DNA from: a virus
Reading direction: 5' to 3' (one strand)
IMG/VR virus record: IMGVR_UViG_3300029258_002569
Location: 1-40,573 of that record
DNA length: 40,573 bases
Positions within the stretch are counted from its first letter, which is position 1. Each line of letters starts with the position of its first letter. Positions 23,858 to 30,224 of this stretch are shown in pieces. The position numbers were made by a program, and so were the translations under genes. The notes below the pieces were generated by a model, which had not been told where the DNA came from, searched no databases, and was given only the letters and a program-made list of their open reading frames with translations.

Positions 23858-23924
23858 GATCTATGGCCTTGTCTATAAGTTTGATGAGTGCGTACTCGAT
23901 AATGTGCGCCCAGATGCCGCCCAT
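23757..23924 (-). CDS. Possible small overlapping gene upstream of the lipoprotein
   Basis: 55 aa: MGGIWAHIIEYALIKLIDKA, then IDHENKTIDPDTGDTLLDRV and a very basic end. Its ATG overlaps the stop of the holin-like gene (TAATG), and its 3' part lies in another frame over the first 100 bases of the lipoprotein gene. The N-terminal 20 residues look like a genuine amphipathic helix; the overlapped part could be relaxed. Translational coupling supports it, but no membrane segment marks it as a spanin. Confidence 0.45.
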   Translation of the reverse strand: MGGIWAHIIEYALIKLIDKAIDHENKTIDPDTGDTLLDRVRRRLDQERRDHRDGG

Positions 23925-24139
23925 TACGATGCCTTGCGCCCTTCCCTGATCTTGGAGATCAGGGCCAGGATGCCGCCGATGCCGGCGAGGATCCCGGCGA
24001 CCAGCTCGTATGCCGCCTCGGTGTCTTCCACGCCCACATTGTAGCCGTAATAGCCCAGCACGAATGCGGCCAAGCCCAGCACGGCCGCGCCGATCCGTCC
24101 CCAGATCAACGATGCGGGCCATGAATCTTTGGTGTACAT
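23924..24139 (-). CDS. Holin-like protein, two transmembrane helices
   Basis: 71 aa. Two hydrophobic helices (about 12-33, LIWGRIGAAVLGLAAFVLGY; about 46-62, LVAGILAGIGGILALI) joined by an acidic loop (VEDTEAAYE), and a short basic tail (KIREGRKAS). This is the layout of class II holins. It lies two genes after the amidase, has an AAAGGAGG Shine-Dalgarno, and is followed at once by other envelope genes. Role: pore formation to release endolysin, inferred from topology and context. Confidence 0.65.
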   Translation of the reverse strand: MYTKDSWPASLIWGRIGAAVLGLAAFVLGYYGYNVGVEDTEAAYELVAGILAGIGGILALISKIREGRKAS

Positions 24140-24160
24140 GGGTTGCCTCCTTTTAATACG

Positions 24161-24598
24161 TTACAGTGTTATCCGTGCATCCTCCGGAGCGCTGCGATAG
24201 AGCCCCGGATGGCATTGCATGCACCGTTGCTTTTGCTCTTGGGTGTAGTGCTTTCGCTTGTATGTTTTTTCCTCGTGATCGAACCCATATTCGAAGGGCT
24301 GTCCCTGCTTGAAATACCGGTACCCGAGCAGGTTCCCGCGCACATCCATAAGCAGGGCCGCGCGCTGCACAGCGGCCTCCGGATCCGGGTTCTGCATAAC
24401 GATCCATACCGTGCCCGGGTTATTCGTGGGTACGGTTTTAACCGCCTGCCAGGTATCGAACACGTCCGGGTCCAGCTCGCCCTCGTAGGTCCACGCCCGG
24501 GCCAGGTACACGGCGGCGAACAGCACGGCCAGCAGGATGATAATGGTGATGGTCACCCGCTTGAGCATTTTCCGGTAATAGTCGACTTCCCAGCCCAT
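24161..24598 (-). CDS. Membrane-anchored protein with a CxxCH heme c motif
   Basis: 145 aa. An N-terminal membrane helix (about residues 15-34, VTITIIILLAVLFAAVYLAR) is followed by a soluble domain with PTNNPGTVWIVMQNPDPEAA and VRGNLLGYRYFKQGQ. The C-terminus has C126-M-Q-C129-H130 followed by PGLY, the CxxCH heme c attachment motif. It resembles an N-anchored monoheme c-type cytochrome. AAGGAGG precedes the ATG, and it lies between the amidase and the holin-like genes. A phage-borne cytochrome-like protein in a lysis cassette is unusual. It could alternatively bind zinc. Confidence 0.6.
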   Translation of the reverse strand: MGWEVDYYRKMLKRVTITIIILLAVLFAAVYLARAWTYEGELDPDVFDTWQAVKTVPTNNPGTVWIVMQNPDPEAAVQRAALLMDVRGNLLGYRYFKQGQPFEYGFDHEEKTYKRKHYTQEQKQRCMQCHPGLYRSAPEDARITL

Positions 24599-24610
24599 GA
24601 TGCAGCCTCC

Positions 24611-25180
24611 TTACTGGTGAACGGGCGGTTGCCCGCTGGTATAATCCAGCAGGCCCCTGGCCAGGCGCAGGCCGATCCCGCGCCTGAACACGGCCCGGCC
24701 GAACGCGCCGTGCTCGCTTATGTTGTCGATAAAGCCGGTTTCGATCAGGAGTGCCGGCATTGCCGTGTATTTGAGCACAAACAGATTCCGGCTCTCCTTG
24801 ATGCCCCGAAAGGGATGGTGTTTAAAAAAACTGTCCACATGCGCTTTAATCGCCCCCGCCGCCTGCCTGCCGGGCACGCTGCCCGGATAGATCCAGATCT
24901 CTTCTCCCCTGGCCTCGGGCATGCCGTGATCGTCGATATCCGGGTCGGCGTTGCAGTGCACGGATACAAAGAGATCCGCGTGCCACGAGTTGGCCAGCTG
25001 CACCCGGTTGCCGAGCGGGATATACAGATCCGAGGTGCGGGTCAGCGCGGTCCAGTGGAAGCGCTGCAGCCCCTCCATGCAGGCCAGGGCGATGTCCAGC
25101 ACGACGTCCTTTTCTTTCAGGTCGCGGAAGGCCGCGCCCGGATCCTCGCCCCCGTGTCCCGGATCAAGGCAGATTTTCAT
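24611..25180 (-). CDS. Endolysin: N-acetylmuramoyl-L-alanine amidase (Amidase_3)
   Basis: 189 aa from the ATG at 25180, chosen for the AAAGAGGG ahead of it; a TTG at 25195 is also open. Zinc ligands of the Amidase_3 family are visible: H9 in DPGHGG, E23 in KEKDVVLD, H75 in SVHCNAD. The catalytic Glu is E147 in LLIETGFI. No signal peptide is present, so release through the adjacent holin-like protein is expected. It cleaves the amide bond between MurNAc and the stem peptide. Confidence 0.9.
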   Translation of the reverse strand: MKICLDPGHGGEDPGAAFRDLKEKDVVLDIALACMEGLQRFHWTALTRTSDLYIPLGNRVQLANSWHADLFVSVHCNADPDIDDHGMPEARGEEIWIYPGSVPGRQAAGAIKAHVDSFFKHHPFRGIKESRNLFVLKYTAMPALLIETGFIDNISEHGAFGRAVFRRGIGLRLARGLLDYTSGQPPVHQ

Positions 25181-25190
25181 ATCGCCCTCT

Positions 25191-25226
25191 TTCAATTGAC
25201 AATGGTCAATCGAAAATTTTCAATTA
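25191..25226. repeat. TCAATTG-type heptamer repeat
   Basis: TTCAATTGACAATGGTCAATCGAAAATTTTCAATT lies between the stop of the 133-aa gene (TAATTG, first T at 25226) and the amidase leader. Confidence 0.75.
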
Positions 25227-25625
25227 GGTGAGCGTTATATCGATATCCCCCGTGGCAAAGCTGGCCGTATCGCCGGACTGGATGTTCTTGGTGGTGTTCA
25301 GCTTGCCGTAGGCGATCATGTTGCCTGCCGTGGTCTTGTCGCACACGGCAAAGTCCGTTACCACACCCCAGTCCGCGGTGGCCTGGGCAAAGGTCACGGT
25401 CTGGGTATTCTCCGTGGCGCCCGCCGCCGCCGCATCCCAGGTGTTGCACCCTTTCCTGACGTAGCTCCCGCCCGAGACCTCGCTGGGCAGGGTGCTGCCC
25501 GTGTCGTCATCCGCAATGGTTGACTTGCACAGGGCCACATACAGGTTGGTGGGCACGGAATATTCGCCCGTCTTGAACACGTGGTCCAGCAGTTCGTTTT
25601 CCAGATAGTCCGAAAATGAGCCCAT
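25224..25625 (-). CDS. Phage structural protein (gp80-like family)
   Basis: 133 aa. MGSFSDYLENELLDHVFKTG ... PTNLYVALCKSTIADDDTGS is the characteristic start of a family of small phage virion proteins (gp80-like), where F.DY.E..LL.H.F is followed by an LYVAL strand. It continues with SYVRKGCNTWDAAAAGATEN and VTDFAVCDKTTAGNMIAYGK. AAAGGAGC precedes the ATG. Such proteins are usually fibre or tail accessories. Here it is placed downstream of a terminator and upstream of the amidase. Confidence 0.65.
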   Translation of the reverse strand: MGSFSDYLENELLDHVFKTGEYSVPTNLYVALCKSTIADDDTGSTLPSEVSGGSYVRKGCNTWDAAAAGATENTQTVTFAQATADWGVVTDFAVCDKTTAGNMIAYGKLNTTKNIQSGDTASFATGDIDITLT

Positions 25626-25644
25626 AGGTCGCTCCTTTCAGTCG

Positions 25645-25684
25645 CTCAATTGACAATTGTCAATTGAAAATTTTCAATTGAAAG
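25645..25684. repeat. TCAATTG-type heptamer repeat
   Basis: CTCAATTGACAATTGTCAATTGAAAATTTTCAATTG: alternating TTGACAA, TTGTCAA, TTGAAAA and TTTTCAA units, fully palindromic in parts. It supplies the TGA stop of the 23-aa peptide (25674-25745). Confidence 0.75.
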
Positions 25685-25745
25685 AAATCCATATCCAGAT
25701 CGGAACCGGTTGTCGGAACACCAGATACCAGAATCCGGATTGCAT
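25674..25745 (-). CDS. Tiny membrane-like peptide (23 aa)
   Basis: MQSGFWYLVFRQPVPIWIWI followed by SFN and TGA. AAGGAGGAGA lies 2-11 bases before the ATG, an excellent ribosome binding site for such a short frame. The peptide is aromatic and hydrophobic and could insert in a membrane. The last three codons and the stop are repeat sequence. It begins 22 bp beyond the U-run of the terminator. Confidence 0.5.
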   Translation of the reverse strand: MQSGFWYLVFRQPVPIWIWISFN

Positions 25746-25766
25746 CTTCTCCTCCTTGGCATCGCC

Positions 25767-25834
25767 AAAAAAAATGCCCGACCCTCTCGATTGAAAATTG
25801 ACGATTGTCAATTGACAATTAAAAGAATCGGGCA
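25767..25834 (-). terminator. Intrinsic terminator with a repeat in its loop
   Basis: On the minus strand, arm TGCCCGATTCTTTT (25834-25821) pairs with GAGAGGGTCGGGCA (25788-25775) over 14 positions with four G-T wobbles, then eight T (25774-25767). The 32-nt loop (25789-25820) is a complete TCAATTG-type repeat that can itself fold. It ends the transcript after the Com-like gene. Confidence 0.75.
25789..25820. repeat. TCAATTG-type repeat occupying the terminator loop
   Basis: GATTGAAAATTGACGATTGT followed by CAATTGACAATT. The same units occur in the other intergenic gaps; here the block is bounded exactly by the two stem arms. Confidence 0.75.
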
Positions 25835-25890
25835 CTCTGGCCACTAAATATAGCTTATATGGGCACTCTGGCCACTAGATTTAGTTTATT
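25830..25890. repeat. Two 30-bp direct repeats beyond the Com-like gene
   Basis: GGGCACTCTGGCCACTA at 25830-25846 and again at 25861-25877, with similarity continuing (AAATATAGCTTAT against AGATTTAGTTTAT). Period is 31 bp. The first copy overlaps the 5' arm of the terminator. Possibly a duplicated terminator arm or protein site. Confidence 0.65.
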
Positions 25891-26083
25891 ATTGAGACTT
25901 TTCTTTTAAAAAGTCAACACTTTTTTTTATATATACCTCTCTTTTGCAGCGCTTGCAATACTGTTGAATAATTGCCTTGCCCTGAAATGCCACCCAATAG
26001 CCCAAAACCTTCCCGCAATGCGGGCAGCGTATCGGCTCGTCTCTACGGGTTTTACTGATCACTGATAACTGATTACTGATCAC
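25889..26083 (-). CDS. Com-like zinc-ribbon protein
   Basis: 64 aa from a GTG at 26083, six bases after the BppU-like stop; a GTG at 26062 would give 57 aa. The core IRCPHCGKVLGYWVAFQGKA followed by IIQQYCKRCKREVYI has two C-x2-C pairs in the same layout as Mu Com (CxxC..L......I...CxRC), the translational activator of mom. No mom-like gene is seen nearby, so its target is open. The first codons are translated from an ACTGATN repeat (26053-26086). Its stop lies in the 25861 direct repeat. Confidence 0.65.
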   Translation of the reverse strand: MISNQLSVISKTRRDEPIRCPHCGKVLGYWVAFQGKAIIQQYCKRCKREVYIKKSVDFLKEKSQ

Positions 26084-26086
26084 TGT
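26053..26086. repeat. ACTGATN heptamer repeat at the Com-like start
   Basis: ACTGATC, ACTGATA, ACTGATT, ACTGATC, ACTG in perfect 7-nt register. It overlaps the 5' end of the Com-like frame and provides both candidate GTG start codons. Confidence 0.8.
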
Positions 26087-26088
26087 AG

Positions 26089-26433
26089 TTATTCGCTGTC
26101 CAGCGAACTGTGTATATGCACGATCGCCTGCTCGTCCGCGGGCAGGGTGAACTTGCCGCCCGAGGCCGGGTTGATCTCGAACTCGATCTTGTACCGGCCC
26201 ACGGTGTCGGTGTCGCCCGCCTGCCACCGGTATTCGAACTGACCGTTCGCCCCGTCGGTGATGGTGATGCCCGTGGTCTGCCGGTCGATCTTCACGCTGC
26301 CGTCCATCAGCTTCATGGTGCAGTAGATGGTGGCGCCGGTGACGTTGATGGCGTCGCCGTCCGAGTCCTTTGCCGTTGCATAATAGTACGGCTGCAAATC
26401 ATTTTCCTTTAGATGGAGCACCTTTATACTCAT
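26089..26433 (-). CDS. BppU-like baseplate/fibre adaptor
   Basis: 114 aa. VLHLKENDLQPYYYATAKDS ... VTGATIYCTMKLMDGSVKID ... GITITDGANGQFEYRWQAGD, then GRYKIEFEINPASGGKFTLP. This is the small Ig-like BppU N-terminal fold that joins receptor-binding proteins to the baseplate. Many phages encode it among fibre genes, as here. Confidence 0.7.
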   Translation of the reverse strand: MSIKVLHLKENDLQPYYYATAKDSDGDAINVTGATIYCTMKLMDGSVKIDRQTTGITITDGANGQFEYRWQAGDTDTVGRYKIEFEINPASGGKFTLPADEQAIVHIHSSLDSE

Positions 26434-26466
26434 AATGGGTTCCCCGTTCAGGGTTCAGGGTTTATT

Positions 26467-26500
26467 TAATTGTCAATTTTCAATCGTCAATTTTCAATTG
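26467..26500. repeat. TCAATTG-type repeat supplying a stop codon
   Basis: TAATTGTCAATTTTCAATCG followed by TCAATTTTCAATTG. The TGA of the glycosyltransferase-methyltransferase gene lies in its first unit. Confidence 0.75.
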
Positions 26501-27645
26501 CCGCGCCGTTGCCAGTACTGGCAGCATGCCTGGTGGTATCCCGACCGCCTGACCAGTTTGAATTCCGGCCTGAGATACCGCTCCTGGAGCGCCGTCTCTT
26601 CCTCCCGCCGGGCGTCGTGCACGATGATATGATCGCCCATAAGAGCTGCGAGAAACAGTGCCATTTCACGCCCCGGGCCGCCGCCCTCTTTAGATGGAGG
26701 CCCGTCTATGAACACTATGTCGAATGGCTCGGGCAATTCCATGTCTGTAAATTGGATGCCGTCCCACTCGCGCACGATCACGGTTTCCGTGCCCTGGTTC
26801 CGGATCCGCTCGGCCCATTGCGCGTCCGTCTCATAGCTGATCACCGGGGCGTAGTCGCTCATCAACAGGGTGCTCAGCCCGGCGCCGAATTCCAGGATGT
26901 TCCGGGGCTGCACGTCCGTGATGATCCGCTTGATGAATTCCCAGTCCGCCGGCGTAATCGCCCAGCCGCCCCAGGGGATGTCGTAGTTGTGCGCGGCCGG
27001 ATCCACCTCCTGGGAGCTGCTCAGGCCCTGGAAGGCCAGCATGCCCACCTGCTTGTAGTGCTCGCACACCCGTTGGGGCGTGGTGAAGATCTCGAACCCG
27101 GCCGCCCCTGCCTTGCGGCAGAACGCGAAGTCCGTGCCCACGGTGCACACGCCGTGCTCGTCGAAGTCCGTGTGAAAGGGTGCTTCCAGGGCCTCCAGCA
27201 CCCGCCGGGCGATCAGGATGCACCCCGTGCCCACGACGTCTACCTTGAGCAGCTCGATGTCGTCGTCCACCAGGGCGAAATCCACGGGCGCATAGGCGTC
27301 TTCCGCGCGGGGATCTTTCACATAGGCCACGAAGTTGAGCTGGCGGCCGGCCTGGCGCACCGGGGCCGGAAACCCGACGATGTCCTTGTCCGCATGCACG
27401 AACTCGGCCGGGTTGTCCAGGGGCACCACGTCGTCGTCCAGCATGAGCAGGAAGTCATGGTCCGTTTCCAGGAACCGCCTGACGATCAGGTTGCGGTTGG
27501 ATGATATAGGATGCGCCCAGGTCTTGGCTGGATTCTCCCAGGTAATGTACACACCCTCGGTTGCCTTTAATTTCGGCAGGAGATCCGTGACGATCTCGGT
27601 GCGGATCCACCCGTGATTGAGTATTGCCAAGTACAGTTTTTTCAT
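26494..27645 (-). CDS. Glycosyltransferase-methyltransferase fusion
   Basis: 383 aa from MKKLYLAILNHGW at 27645; an upstream in-frame start at 27705 would translate repeat DNA. Residues 1-200 are a GT-A glycosyltransferase-like domain: LAILNHGWIRTE, SSNRNLIVRRFLETDHDFLL, the metal-binding DDD at 70-72, and GTDFAFCRKAGAAGFEIFTT near 170-189. Residues 235-383 are a class I SAM methyltransferase-like domain: motif I LEFGAGLS at 251-258, ISYETD at 269-274, FDIVFIDGPP at 308-317, IIVHDARR at 340-347. It lies next to the fibre gene. It may decorate a virion protein or a host glycan. Confidence 0.75.
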   Translation of the reverse strand: MKKLYLAILNHGWIRTEIVTDLLPKLKATEGVYITWENPAKTWAHPISSNRNLIVRRFLETDHDFLLMLDDDVVPLDNPAEFVHADKDIVGFPAPVRQAGRQLNFVAYVKDPRAEDAYAPVDFALVDDDIELLKVDVVGTGCILIARRVLEALEAPFHTDFDEHGVCTVGTDFAFCRKAGAAGFEIFTTPQRVCEHYKQVGMLAFQGLSSSQEVDPAAHNYDIPWGGWAITPADWEFIKRIITDVQPRNILEFGAGLSTLLMSDYAPVISYETDAQWAERIRNQGTETVIVREWDGIQFTDMELPEPFDIVFIDGPPSKEGGGPGREMALFLAALMGDHIIVHDARREEETALQERYLRPEFKLVRRSGYHQACCQYWQRRGN

Positions 27646-27689
27646 TCCCGATTTTCTCACTTTCTTTAATTCCCCTGCATGTTTCCAGC

Positions 27690-27723
27690 AATTTTCAATT
27701 TTCAATCGTCAATTGTCAATTGT
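27690..27723. repeat. TCAATTG-type repeat supplying the fibre stop
   Basis: AATTTTCAATTTTCAATCGT followed by CAATTGTCAATTG. The minus strand encodes QLTIDD and the stop codon of the 840-aa fibre protein. Confidence 0.75.
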
Positions 27724-30224
27724 CTCCGTTCCGTATCCTCGGTCATCGTTCTCCGCGCGCTATCCATCGTGAGATCGCGCCGTTCGACATCCGTGGTGAA
27801 TATGCGCCGGTACGCGGCCACGGCCAGGCCTGCCAGGCGGCCGGCCACGCTTGAGATGCCGGCGACGCCCCCGGAAAGCGAGAACCGGCGGATCAGGCCG
27901 GCCGACGCGCCGGATGCCGCTGCAATGGTACCGGCAAGCGATCTGGCTGCGCGCACCGTGCCCGATATCGCCGAGCTCGCGGCCGCGGATCCGGCCAGGG
28001 CGCGTGCGCGATGAACAAGCCCGGAAATCGCCGATGATGCGGCCACGCTGCCCGCCAGGGCTCGGGCCGCCCGCATGGTGCCGCTCACGGCGGAGGCCGC
28101 GGCTACAGCACCCTTTAAGACGACCGCCCCGCCCAGGGAGAGCCCGCCGGACACGGCGGAGACCGCTGCGCTTGCACCGGCCAGCACCCTGGCGGCGATG
28201 AGATTCGCGGCCGTGCTTGATGTTGCCGCGATGGTGCCGCTCAGGGATCGGGCCGCCGTGAGTGTTCCGGATACCGCTGTGCTCGCGGCGATACTGCCCC
28301 TGAGAATAAGCTCTCCGGCCAGGGAAAGTATGCCGGAAACCGTCGAAGACGCGGCGGAGGAGCCGGACAAGACTAGTCTGAGTATGAGGCCGGCCGCTGC
28401 GGTTGAAGTGCCGGCAACGGAGCCGCTTAAATGCCGCGCGATCTGCATGCCGCCTGATACGGCGGATGCAGCCGCGCTGGTTCCTCTGAGCGTGATCTTC
28501 CCCAGGATGGACACGGCCCCGGAAACGGCGGAGCTTGCAGCGATGGTTCCTGCTAATGACCGGGCCCGGCTTATGATGCCGCTCACTGCTGAGCTTGCTG
28601 CAACAGAGCCGATGAGGGATCTTGCTGCCTGCAGATTCCCGGATACCGTGCTGCTTGCTGCCGCGCTGCCCAGCAATGCGCGGGCGCGGCTGATGATGCC
28701 CGCCGCGGTTGAGCTTGCGGCGATGGTGCCGATGAGCTTTCTGCCCGCGATGAGCGCACCTGATACGGCGGAGACCGCTGCGCTGGTCCCGGCCAGCACC
28801 TTGGCGGCGATGAGATTTGCGGCCGTTGTCGAGCTTGCCGCAACCGTGCCCGCCAGGGACCGGGCCGCGTTGATGGCGCCGGTTACCGCCGAGCTTGCGG
28901 CCAGGCTGCCCGCCAGGGACCTGCCCCGGCTGATGATGCCCGCCGCGGTTGAGCTTGCGGCGATGGTGCCGATGAGTTTCCGCGCGGCCCGGAGCGCACC
29001 GGTGATGCCCGAAGCAGCGGCCGCGGATCCAACCAGGGCACGGGCGGCCTTCAACGCGCCGGACAGCGCCGAGCTCGCCGCGATATCTCCGGACAGTGCC
29101 CGGCCGATGATCAGGGCGGCCGCCGCACCGCCCGCCCCGGCGGCAGCCCCGGCCAGCTCGTGCGTCTCTCCCCCCGCCGCCACATACTCACTCGCCCCGA
29201 CGTCCCACACTGCATCTGCCGAACTTTCATTTGGCCTTTCATTGCCTGCAATATCGTATTTGAATAAGGGGTCTCCCGCCGTGTCATTGCGAAGGAAGTC
29301 GTCGAAGTCCGTGGTGGCCGTTACATCGTTATAGGGGTTTCTGCCGCATCTGTCTCCGGCATTGCCGTTGGCTGAGATATGTGCCGTGGCAAGGTGATTG
29401 GCATCGAGGCTGTCAGAGTAATCAATGCTGTTTTTGTAGTTATCTCCCGCTGTACCATCCAAATCCGCCGTGGCATCATCGGCAGCATTCCAGCCTGACG
29501 GAGAATCCCAGTTAGACTCGGTAAAACAGCCTCCACTGCCTTCCGCCTCGTATGAATAACAACTGAAGGCAATGGCGGTGCCATCGGCAGAACGTGAATA
29601 AATGGCATTGTAGATACCGCTTACAGACTTGCAGGCCGTGCAGCAAATTGTTCCAATCGTTTCGCCGGAACCTGCGTCGATTGAATAAGATTCAGTGGCA
29701 GTATTATAAACTATACAGGCGTAGAATAAGGTTGCGTCGGCATTGGTTTTAGCTCCAGAGCAATCATCTGTCGTATTTACAGCACACCCTATTGCCTTGG
29801 CATGTGTGCCTTTTAGGTATATTGTCTTTGCTGTAGCCGATGTCGATGTATGCTCTATATAAATATTAACAAATCGGCCCCACGCCTCGCTGATAAGAAA
29901 CGTGTCTGAATCTTGTGCATGTACGAAATTAGCCCCTGTGCCGTCTTTTCCCGCCCACGGAGTAGCACAACTGGCCGAAGATTTTACCACTCTATAATGG
30001 GTGCTGTCCGTATTGGTTGCACCCGCCATATCGGTTATGTAATCATCGTGATCCTGACTGTCGTAACAATCAAGGGTGGTTATGCCCGTACCGCTTAAGT
30101 CGTTATCCGATGCGGCTTCCCAGGTATCTAAAGACGAATAATCAGGATTGCCGCCGCCGGGCAGGGAACCGTCGCCGCCGGAGTCGTAGGTACAGGTGTA
30201 TGGAGATTCGTCGTAGCACGCCAT
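27702..30224 (-). CDS. Beta-helix fibre with 21 alanine-rich 20-residue repeats
   Basis: 840 aa. Residues 1-350 resemble a right-handed parallel beta-helix surface protein, with DYSSLDTWEAASDNDLSG near the start, many short Cys-containing strands, and the DAVWDVGASEYVA end mark common to such domains. Residues about 360-790 are roughly 21 tandem units near SLAGTIAASSAVSGAIRAAR, almost all exactly 20 residues (60 bp). The end has RRDLTMD, RRTMTED, RRQLTID triplets. The N-terminal part is noticeably more AT-rich than the repeats, so the protein is chimeric. Likely a tail fibre or receptor-binding surface protein. Its ATG overlaps the upstream stop (TAATG). Confidence 0.75.
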   Translation of the reverse strand: MACYDESPYTCTYDSGGDGSLPGGGNPDYSSLDTWEAASDNDLSGTGITTLDCYDSQDHDDYITDMAGATNTDSTHYRVVKSSASCATPWAGKDGTGANFVHAQDSDTFLISEAWGRFVNIYIEHTSTSATAKTIYLKGTHAKAIGCAVNTTDDCSGAKTNADATLFYACIVYNTATESYSIDAGSGETIGTICCTACKSVSGIYNAIYSRSADGTAIAFSCYSYEAEGSGGCFTESNWDSPSGWNAADDATADLDGTAGDNYKNSIDYSDSLDANHLATAHISANGNAGDRCGRNPYNDVTATTDFDDFLRNDTAGDPLFKYDIAGNERPNESSADAVWDVGASEYVAAGGETHELAGAAAGAGGAAAALIIGRALSGDIAASSALSGALKAARALVGSAAAASGITGALRAARKLIGTIAASSTAAGIISRGRSLAGSLAASSAVTGAINAARSLAGTVAASSTTAANLIAAKVLAGTSAAVSAVSGALIAGRKLIGTIAASSTAAGIISRARALLGSAAASSTVSGNLQAARSLIGSVAASSAVSGIISRARSLAGTIAASSAVSGAVSILGKITLRGTSAAASAVSGGMQIARHLSGSVAGTSTAAAGLILRLVLSGSSAASSTVSGILSLAGELILRGSIAASTAVSGTLTAARSLSGTIAATSSTAANLIAARVLAGASAAVSAVSGGLSLGGAVVLKGAVAAASAVSGTMRAARALAGSVAASSAISGLVHRARALAGSAAASSAISGTVRAARSLAGTIAAASGASAGLIRRFSLSGGVAGISSVAGRLAGLAVAAYRRIFTTDVERRDLTMDSARRTMTEDTERRQLTIDD
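28687..28976. repeat. Exact 50-bp duplication within the fibre repeats
   Basis: 28687-28736 and 28927-28976 are identical 50-mers, 240 bp apart, which is four 60-bp units. It indicates recent unit duplication or slippage within the array. Confidence 0.75.

Noticed and set aside
26053-26086. CRISPR-like spacing in repeat blocks
   Set aside because: Units are contiguous 7-8-mers without unique spacers, and no cas genes are present.
27646-27705. Longer start for the glycosyltransferase fusion
   Set aside because: The added 20 residues are translated repeat and gap DNA; the GT core starts directly at MKKLYLAILN.
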